NCBI GenBank assembly: GCA_012295275.1
Contig: CM022670.1
Span: 19,314,698 to 19,378,697, forward strand
Length of the DNA stretch: 64,000 bases
Reading direction: 5' to 3'
Origin: Chrysomallon squamiferum
Taxonomy: Eukaryota > Mollusca > Gastropoda > Neomphalida > Peltospiridae
Notes under the pieces: model-generated
The model's database searches: none
Told to the model about the DNA's origin: nothing
Seen by the model: only the letters and a program-made list of their open reading frames with translations
In this document: piece after piece, positions 42,756-54,200 of the stretch
How the letters are laid out: every line of letters starts with the position of its first letter
Numbering within the stretch: position 1 is the stretch's first letter
Made by a program: the position numbers and the translations under genes

Positions 42756-43502
42756 GTAACTACAGATTAAATTGCTAGATAAGATGTTTTAATTTGTTTA
42801 TATTGTTTATAATGTACTTACATGCTTACTGTATCATTAGTGTTTTATCAGTCTCCTATATTGAGTAATAAATTAGTTTTTATGTTATATTATTCTTGAG
42901 TCTTTATTCATTTATTTTTTTCACTTGTTTTATATTTCTGATAAAACTAAATATTTTGTTACAAAAAATGTTTGGTACTAAAGTTACATATTACTCATAA
43001 TTTATTTTATTTATTAACAATTACTTGCACGCCAAAACTTTTTTTTACTGATATTTGACTTAATTAATTTTTATGTTTATCTTCTACCACTGAGTGATGT
43101 TGCAGATTAATGATAACATAAAAGCTGATGTTATGATACATAAACTCTTAATGCACAGGACATTTTAAAATTGTAATAATGTTATTATCCAGTGTTATCA
43201 ATTCAGGTGAAACATGTAAAAGATAAACATAGGGTGAGTGAACTGGACATTGCTTTTTGGCAATTACATTAAATTTATTTGCCTTTATGACTTCATTATT
43301 AATTTTTATTTTTTTTCTTTGAATTTTTTCTTTCTTTGTCAGATCCATGGTAAATCCCATTTCTGTTCTTAAGAATCATTTGAATTCATTTTATTTGACT
43401 TTTATTTTTATTTATTATTAAAATTAAAATGTACATTAAATAATTCTTATCTGTAAATTGTTCCTATATTTTAAAGATGGAATAATTAAACAAAGCTGCT
43501 AA

Positions 43503-43533
<31 letters not shown>

Positions 43534-46500
43534 TTTTTATAATAATTTGTAACAAGAATATAAGATAAGATAAAATAAAATATAACAATAATCACTATTT
43601 GTACATTTTTCTATTTTCTTTGTTTTTTCTTCTTTTAAAAACATTTACATTTTATTTTATTTTATTTTTTTAATTGTGTTTCTTTAAAAAAATACTTAGT
43701 TTGTTTTTAATTCTTAATTTTTAAATTAGTTTTTGTTTTAATATTATGCAATATTTGAAACACCTAAAAATTTGCATTAACTAATAACTTAAATACTGCA
43801 AAGTTTAATAAACATGGTTGAAATTGGATATTACTAAACATTTTGATGTGAATGTTAATATCTAACAATAATAACATTAAAATATTAATTTCAGAGAATT
43901 ATATTAAAGAGTTAAAAATCTGAATATTTATTATTAAAGGTAGAAAAAGAATTTCTTGAAAGATCTGAAATGAAAACATTAATATTTACAACTTTGAAAG
44001 ATTTAAGTTTTTATTATATATTATGAGAAATAATTTATTTATATAGAGTGTTGAATAGTATAATGAATTTCAATATTATTTTTAATATTGGAGAGTTATA
44101 GTTAGGGTATAAAAATTATCATTTAATCACATTAAAATGTAGATGGATGATACTGGATTATAAATACTTACAAAAGAACAAAAACTCTCAAATACAACAG
44201 CATCAGCAACAGTAAAACAAACAAAAATGAGATAAAATATAAAGAAAAGAAACGAAAAGGTTTAAAAGATACATTTGTGAAATTTGTTTAATTCCTAACA
44301 TAGAACTTGTAATATTTATCATCATTAATTTCAGATTGGCTTCTCTCTGTACTGCTTAAAAGATTTGACACCATCTGCTGAAATTACAGCCTCGAGTCGA
44401 CAGGCCATGATTGGTAGTCTTACAGGTTTGTTTCCTTTGTTTTGGAGTTGCTTCAGCGTGTTTGATATTTATTTTATTTTAAGAGGTATTTTACTTGTGA
44501 TTTAAAAGAAAACAAATCCACCAAAAATTCTTTACTGATTATAATGTAAGTTGCCTGTAAAATGAATGAATGAAATATTACATTTTATTATTTTAACTGT
44601 GCATTTTATAATTTATTATTAATTATGTTAATGAAACAAAAGATCCTTTCAGTTGATTTCTTCACACTGCATTCTATTTTTGGATTAATAATATCAGATC
44701 AAATATTTTATCATATGAAAAGTTTCTTTTGTTGTTAATTTCCTTTTTAAGTCTTTCATTATTATTATTCTTTTTTGTGTTAAATCACATATATTATTTA
44801 ATTTTTAGATAACTCCACAGAAACATTCTGGGAGAGTGGTGATGAGGACAGAAACAAGTTAAAAGTTTTAACTGTTATCTGTTCTAAACGGTCAGAACCC
44901 AAGATGGTGTATGTTCACATAGACAACACAAGAGATGTTGCTGTATGTAATATAAATATCACTGATTATTTTTATAAATTATTTCAAATCATTGTTGAAA
45001 GTTATCTTCTTAAACTATTTCTCAGTTAATTTATTAGTTTATTTAATTTGATTATATGAATTATGTTTCTGTATGATCATGTAGACAATACAAGAATACC
45101 ATTAAATATTGTTTGATATCAGTAATGAAAATTATCTTACTAAATTTTTTCCTCAATTTTAATTAAGTGCTTTATTTAATTTTCTTATGTGAATTATGTT
45201 TTTATATATATATATATTTTTAATAATCATAACTAAATAAACTGTTTATATATTTATGTATTTTTATATTATAAATTCACTTTCTTTAGTTTTCAAAAAA
45301 ATTAATGGTTTTGGGGAGAATGTTTATTTATTTATTTATTTTTTTTTGTCTTGAATATAACATTATTTAAAAATCACAAGACTATTTTACAAAAACAGTT
45401 TTCTGTTACTGTAAAAAAAGGGGGGGGGATATAAAATTCCATTTAACTTTGCATCACAGATTCTTAATTTCTATGATTCTGATATGGATCTAAAAACAGT
45501 ATTCAGAAAAAAACAAAAAAAAAAAAACAAGATAAGAAAAGCTGGATCTTCATATCACTTATTTGACATACTTGTTTAAACTTATAAAAATGATTTATTT
45601 GCTATTTTATTATTATTTATTTTAGAACAAAGTTGCCAATATAATATTTAGTGCTGGCTCAAGCTCTGAAGAACTGAAGAGAATTAAACAGGTAGACTTG
45701 AAAGTTTTTAAAATTAATTTCACATACATTGCATAAAACAAAATATATAAAAAAAATATTATTTGCAAAACTAATATTACTGGAAAATAATTTTGTAACT
45801 TTATAAATATCTACATTTTAAAGGAATTTATTTGCAGATGTATATTTAAAAAAATAAATTTATTGTAAATCGGTGTTAATAAAATTAAGACAGTTCTATA
45901 AACAAAACATCTTGATTTTTTATGTGTTTTTTTTTATTGTTTTAAATGTCTTTAATAATATATATATATATATATGTTCTTCTGGATGACATTTGTAAAT
46001 TTTCTCTTTTATGACATCATTATACAGTAAAAATTTAAAAATAATAATAAACAAAAAGGAATTAAGAAATCATATATTTAACATCTAATAATGATTAATA
46101 TTAAACAAATCTGAGGAGTTGTTAACCAAAAATATTCATTCATTCAGATGGAGTTAGATAACAGGAGTGCAGGCTGGATGAGCTGCTCACTTCCAGAGTC
46201 AAACAGTTACTACATTCAGCTAGAACTGCGAGGATCTGACCAGAGTCTTCGTGTCAGGCAGATCAAAGTACTTGGAGAAGAAATCGGAGAATCGAACCGT
46301 CTTCCGATCAAAAAGACTGCCTCAGACATCCAGCAAGACAGCTGTGAGGCAGAAACATTGAAAGTTTTCAGAATTTTGACAGGACAGGTTAATATTTATA
46401 ATTTTTTTCTTATTAAGTAGTTTATTCATTTTGGTTGTTTTATACACTCACTGTTTTTTGTTTTTCTTAATGTCACATGTGGATGTTGATTATAAAAATT

Positions 46501-49500
46501 TAATGTTGTCATTAGATCAGTTATGACACTATTGTTTTTACAGATTTTCTTCCTGATTTATAGAGACTGTTAAAAAGATGTATTAAAATGTAACCCATAT
46601 ACAATTAAAATTTAGAATCACAGTTATTGATTTAAAAATGGTTATAAAGAGGAGGATACTTCCATTTTTACTAGTATCTATAATTGTTATATATTCTCGA
46701 TTTAATTCATTACTGTAGTTTTGTATTTATGATTTATAATAATGATTTAATCTGTTAATTGATGAAATGTTTATTTGTATCATCTCACCAAGTCAAAAAT
46801 ATAAAAGTAGTGCTCTATATAAACCAAATAGAATAAAAAAGTACTAGTTTCAAATCTCATAGTTTAGCTTGAATTGTTTAAAGTAAACCACTGTCTAGTT
46901 AACTATGAAATATCCTAGCAGTGGTGTGAATAGAACAAGATGCAAAAAGGAAAACCCAACTCCATATTTCCATTTGATGCACTTTATCATTATGGAACTA
47001 ACAATTAAGTTTGGCTTCATATAAAACAATACTGAAATACAATGGTATGTTTCAGGTTTTTGGTCGTCTGATTTTCCCACTGGAAAAGTTTGAAGAGGTA
47101 CCAGAGAACAAAGCAGAACTTGAACAGGTTGATGGTGATAATGATTTGAAGGAACACATGGTTGGCATCCTCTTCAGTCGGAGTAAACTGTCTCACCTAC
47201 AGAAACAGGTATTTGTATAGTTTTTTGTTTTCTTTTTATATTATTATGTAAGTTTTAATTTAATGTTAGATTTTGTTATCAAAAATATTTGGAGAAAGCA
47301 TGTGTAAACAAGAGTATGTTTGAATGCAGATGCTAAAATTTGTGTACTTTCATATGCATTTGTTTAAACACAATTCCTCTTCATTGTTGAAAACATGCAT
47401 GTCCACACACACATAATACAAACACAAGTCTGCACACAAACATTTGCACACCTACACACATACACAGATGTACAAATATAAGTACTTTCTAACTTACAGA
47501 CCAGATAATTATACATACATAAATGTTTTCATTTATCTTCTTTCCATTCATACGACAAGAAACCTACATTTAATATAAAATAGAAATAATAACCCTTTTT
47601 ATCTTTCTTACCTTATTATTCAGTTCTAATTAACAAAAGCAATATCTTTAATTTTTAGGATTTGGGATTGCATGACATTAACAGTGACCTTAGACACCAG
47701 GTGCCAGTATTGTCTTACTAATAACACAACTAACCATTGCTTTGGCTTTTCTGCTTTTGTTTTCAATTCATTTTAATAGATGGGTTAATATTTGTTATTT
47801 AGATTTAAAATAATTGTTTTGTGAATTTCAAATTAATGTAAAATACAATGATTATTATTATTAATTTTTTAAATCAATATAATCTTACTGGTTTATTGGA
47901 GTGAAAAGTTTTCAAATAAAAACTTTAAAAAAAATCCACACACACACACACACACGTGTGTGTGTTTGTGTACTGGATGGATACACTGACATTTTGAAAA
48001 TAATTTAATATTTTATTTACTTTAACCTTTCATAAAAGTTTATATTTCCTTAGTTTCTAAAAAGTTAGGTGGGATAGCTGCAGGTTTTGAATTTGGCTGT
48101 TTTTCAACTCCAGCAAAAGATATATTGTTATTTGATGCATAATTAGAATAACAATCATTCCAGACTGAATTATTTTACCCCTTTCAATTTATATCTTTAA
48201 ATGAAGTATTTGTAAATAATTATTTAAATTGTTTATTTAATTTAATTTTATATATTTTAACATTTCACAAACATTTTGTTATACACACTGCATTTGTTTC
48301 CATTCAGTTATTTATTTATTTCATTTTTTTTTTTTGTTGATTAAAGTGTATATGTATTTTTTTCAAGTTCATATTTAAATTTGGAACAGCAGACACATAT
48401 AGATATTCAAACTGAATGACAAACTTGCATAATAAATTATGTTTAACATTGATTTGTATCATTCACCTTTTGTAATTTTGTTAGCTTTTCTTATAATACA
48501 TGTTGACAACAAGCAGATACAGAGTTCCATGTTAAGATATCCAGATAATTCTTTAAGCAGATGAAACACCAACATTTTCTTTAACATAGCTGCAAGTTTG
48601 ATTTGAATGTACTTTATTTTAGTTCAAGTATTTTTTTATTTTACAGATAATAGAGTTATTTGAACATTTTTTTTCTGTTGTATATAAAGCTGTGTATTTT
48701 AGATTCCAGATTATAAAATATGACTAGAAAATTGGTAAACGTCACATAAATTATGCTTTTCATTTTGTGTCATATAATTATTTTTTGTTTTGGTTTGTGT
48801 TTTATAAGATATTATGACACTTTTATCAGGAACATAGATTAAGATTTAAGAATTTTATCACCACCAATAATTAAAAAAAGTTACTTTAAATGCAGTTTTT
48901 AAGAAATTATTTTTTATTTGGAGTTCACTAATAAATAACTTATATCTTCAAGATTTGTTTGCATTGCCAATAACTGTAAATACAGATAAATTGTTCTGTC
49001 ACAGAAAGTAACAGACAGATGACAGCAAATTTTAAATTTTATATTGTTTCTTTTGAAGAATATTATTATTATTATTATTATTATTATTTATGTGGTTTTT
49101 ATTATTTGTTTTTATTATGGTACATTTGTTTTTCATTTTATAATGTGTCTTTAATAATTGTTAATGTTTTAAACTGTCCATAGATCGTTAAATAAATTAT
49201 TTAAGATTTTATGTATTTTAGTATTATTTATTTTTCATTTTATAAGAAAAAAATAAAACAAATAAAAATAAATAAAAATAAAAATAAAAATAATTAAATA
49301 AATATATAAAAGAGGTACATATGCACATAAATGCACAAAATTACTGACATAAATTAATAACAACTAAAAAAAAAACCCACTATTAAAATTCTTCTTTTTT
49401 TAAAATAATTGTTGAAAATTATGTTTAAGTATATCTTATTATGTATGTGTGAACTTCTGTTTCAGAAATACTCATCAAGTGAATCCTGTTGATTTGATAA

Positions 49501-51243
49501 TTACACAAAACAAAGAAAATTAAATTATTTATATGTTTAATTAATTTAACTAGGTATAATTTTCTACTTGGAAGTTTGGTATTTTGTTTTGTAGGTTTGC
49601 TTACATATTGTTCAGGGAATCAGAAAAGAGGCTGCACGAATCAAAGAAGAATGGGAATCAACTCTTGGAAACAAGCAAGAAATGGTTGAAGACAATAGGT
49701 ACATTTGTATCTTTTAAATTACATACTTTAATGATATGAGAAAAAAAATTGGAAATAAGTAGGTAACAAGATCTGCATAATATACTAATTCAATATTAAT
49801 AAATTCAGAAATTGAAAAAGTATATTTTAGATATTTTTTGTTCTATTTTATGTTGTTTTTTTTGTAATTTTTTGTTGTTGCAGCTTAATAGTTAATGAGT
49901 AATAGAGCTTATTGATACAGTGATGAATAGTGATGAATTTAAAATCCAAATATTTAGTGAAATAATGGTCTATGTAAATATAAAAACCAAGAAACAGCAA
50001 CACATACCAAGTGAATTTTTAAACTGTGTTATATTTATTTCCAGGGGTTCTGATGTTTATTGTTTTGAGCTGCTGTCCATGGTTCTGGCACTTAGTGGAT
50101 CCAGTGTTGGTAGAAATTACTTGGCTCAGCAGTATAAACTTATACAAGACTTGTTTGGTTTACTACACACAGCAACTCCACGCATCATGAGACAGGTAAA
50201 CATTATATTATTATTATTATTATTACTTTATCAGATATATATGATAAAAGAACTTGTTTCAGAAAGTGAAATTTTTTTTTTCAAAAACAAAATGAGAATC
50301 AAGAAAGAAAGAAAAAGAATGTTGGTATCAACTTCAGTTTACATTCATTTTTATTTTGGGGCTAAATAAGAGTAGAGAGAGAAGGAGAAGATTATAGGAT
50401 GAGGCCATAGCACTAATTACTGCAGATATAATACCATAGTCTTTTATTCAATTATATTATAATGCTTTTTTTTAAAGATAATTGAAAACTTGCTAAATGA
50501 TTTAATTTTTGAATGTAATGTTTTTGAAAGATTAAAAACAAAACATTATTACCATTGTATTGATAAATATATTTTTATTGCCCCCTATTTTTAGGTAACA
50601 TCAGTTTTGCGCAGAGTTCTGCCAGATGTCAAACCCCAGATTTTGGCCAACATATTATCTGTGCCACATTTACCACCTACTGACTACAGCATTGTGGCAG
50701 TCACTGCTAAAGATGGAGTCAACGACACTTTCAATCCTGAAACACCTGGTAAGGGTATTCTGTTAAATGAATTTAAATGTTAAAGCAACACTTCTGTTAT
50801 TTTTATTTTATTATTATATTTTTTATCTGAATTTCTTTTACTCTATTTTATAAGTTTTATAATTATATCTGAATAAAAGTTCCAGATAGACAGGGGCATA
50901 CCAGTAGCATTTTTTCTTCTTTAAAATGAAATTGACTTCATCTTAAAAAAGTAATGGTGCACTTTTTGTATATTATCCAAAACCTTTTCTTAAAAACTGT
51001 AATAACAATGATCTGCTGATTACAATTTCCTGTCATCAGTTTATTTTCTCTGTTTATTGTTAAATAAGTTTATATATTCTCCACAGGCATTTTGGATGTA
51101 TTCTTGGCTTGTATCAGCAAAGCTTTGTCTGTACAAACTAGAGTAAAGAGTTGTGGTCCAAGCAAGGGAGTGTCCACCATCCAGTTGTCTGATTGTCTTC
51201 AGGGAGAGTCTGTCAGGTAGATTTCTTCTTATTTCTAAATCCA

Positions 51244-51278
<35 letters not shown>

Positions 51279-54200
51279 GCAGAAATAACTTGATAACTAG
51301 ATCCTGACTTGGTACTCTAAGATTAATTTTGAATGCAAAATATACAAATGAAAATATTAATTGAATTCACAATTTGTAATTTCAGTGCCACAGGTTGTCG
51401 CTGGTGGTTGAGAGGTCATATGTCTGAAGCACAAGCTTCCTCCATCATCAACTTGGTCAGAGACATGGCTGCTGTAAGTTCACAGATAAGAAAATTATTA
51501 TATTTTCATTTATCTTTATAAATACTATAGTTAATTACTTGGTCTCATTCATACAGAGGTGTGGAGCAGAGTGATAGAGTATTAACATTGTATAATTAAT
51601 TTGTTCAGTTTACATTTTATTAGTTCATAAAAGTTTGTGTCAGTTGGCTGATAAGGAGTGGTAAACACTAAAGTATAATTTATTTTTATTTTTATTTTTA
51701 ATATTATATTTGTCAGCTGTTTTACTATAACACTTTTCCAGGGTAATTTATCAGAGACTTGGGCTGAAGTAACCAAAGCTGCAATCGCTGAATCAATTCT
51801 AAACCTGACCAAACTTAGTGAGGCAGATCGTGATTCTGTGTCCTGTGTAAAAATACCCACAGTAAGTGATACATAATATTTAATAATCATTATTACAAAA
51901 TAAATCAATTAAATTAATTACTATTATTATTATTATTATTATTACTATTTATTTATTTATTTCCAAAGTTTCTTTTCATACTTGAAATATTTATCTCCAA
52001 TATTGAAAACATTTTACCAATAATATCTTTTGAAATTATTCACTTTATTGTTGATTATTATCATCTTATTATTATTGTTAATATAATAATAAAACTATAA
52101 GTTCAATAAAATAATATTTTTAATGTATTTATCAGCTTTGGCTAGGCCTGGCTGCTCTGTGTGTGTTAGACCAGGACCATTCTGAACGTCTTTCCTCTGG
52201 AGAGTGGGTGGCCAGCCAAGATGGACAGCATGGACATCCTAGGGTAAGAGTTTTCTCTAATTAAAAGATATGATAAGAAGTGCATTTGTATACTTGGTAA
52301 ACAAGTTCTAAAATTACAAAAGTGCTTAATACTGTTACCTCAGAATGCATAGTACGGTATGACATATTAGTATATGAATTATTCTGTTTGATTTGTTTAC
52401 ATGTATGCATAAGAAACACTGAACCTTAAGGTGTAGTTTCCAGTAAATTAAACTGAACTAATTTTATTTTAAACTATCCTTCAATTTTCTGTTAAAATAT
52501 TTCTGTTCAATGATTTATTATTTTTATGTATTAGATAATACATACTAATTTGTCATTTTTAAATGTAATTTTCTAAAATAAATTTAATAATTCTAAAACT
52601 AAAACGAAATATTAAATTATAAAATAGTGTGGAAAAAACAACAAAACAAAACAAAAATGACAACAACAACAAAAACACCAGAAAACAAATACCACAACAA
52701 AAACAAACAACAAAACAAATAATTATAAAGTATAATTAATTTATTTCATTTATTTTAATAATTTTGATTTCAGCCTACTTGTGATAACCATGATGATGGA
52801 CTCACACCAGCCATTATTCTCTGTAATGAATGTGGTAACCTGTGTGCTGACTGTGATAAATATCTTCATCTTCAGAAGAAAACACGAACTCACCAAAGAC
52901 AGGTGAAAAGATTGTTGGAATGTCAGATTATAACATATGCTAAAACTCTGAATTATCAAGAATTTGCACACAATGCTATATAAAAATCCCTTCTGGTTTT
53001 TTAACCTTTTTTCATTTTGTTCTCAAATTTTTTTATTATCATTTAAAGTTGCTCAAATGTGATTTATATTTTACATAATTTTGTGACTACTGGAATAGCA
53101 GTTTCATGTCTTTCACTATAGTTAAAAAAAGATTTGGAAATATTTAAATATTTTCAGAGAGTGCTTTTTAAAAAGTGACAAATGTGAAGAAAAAAAAAAT
53201 TATCATTCAAATATATTTTTAGGTCTTCCGAGAGGAAGAAGAAGCAATCAAAGTTGATCTTCACGAAGGATGTGGTCGAATCAAACTGTTTTGGTTGATG
53301 GCTCTTGCTGATTCCAAGACACTAAAAGCAATGGTGGAATTTAGAGAAGGTAAATTAATTTTTTTATTCTGATGTAATCATTTTAGTCCTATAATATTTA
53401 TTGGCATTTTTTTTTTTTTTTTTTTTTTTAAATAATTTTTATGTAATTCTCTTTGAAAATATATTGAAGGAGATTGAAGTTTAATATTTACTTTCTTGTT
53501 TATGATGTGGTTCACAGGAAAATTATCAGCTGCAACAACTGTTGGTCTAGGAACATGTAGATTCTGTGGAACAACAAGTAACACAGGAATTCTGGCTATA
53601 GGAAATGTGTGTTCTGATCCAGACTGCCAGGTTAATCATTTTATTTATACTTGTTTATTATTTATATACATAATTTATTTTTTAGAAATTTTCTGTATTT
53701 TCTATACAATTTGTAATAATTTTGTTATTTAGCTCATTGTTTTGACTATTTTATCAAGAACTGTTTTTGTTACATGGCTGAAGATATTTGTCTCAGAGAT
53801 AGGATTTCATATTAAAAAATATTCAGTTAACTACTGATATGTAAAATGTTTATCTTATTTTCATTATTTTATTTTATTTTATTATATTTTATTTTATTTA
53901 TTGTCATCAAATCAAGTTGGGTATATTATAAACACAAAATTTATATATATTTTTTTAAAGGCACATGCCAATAATGCCTGCACCAAAATCCTGCCTTGTG
54001 GCCATCCCTGTGGAGGAATTCGGAATGAAGAAAAATGTCTGCCATGTTTACACCGCTGTCAGTCATATGATCAGAAATCATTACGTCAGGATGCTGATGA
54101 CATGTGTATGATTTGTTTCACAGAGGCTCTGTCTGCTGCACCTGCCATTCTGGTATTTATGTTAACCATTTTCCTTCATATTTGCACACATACACAAAAT

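Larger units (their letters stand above)
47209..49594 (+). other. Intron 75
   Basis: 2.4 kb, the largest intron. It holds a possible 42-base microexon, a CA-rich stretch at about 47400-47470, the CA/TG palindrome and AAAT/TTA runs near 49060-49310. Confidence 0.6.
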
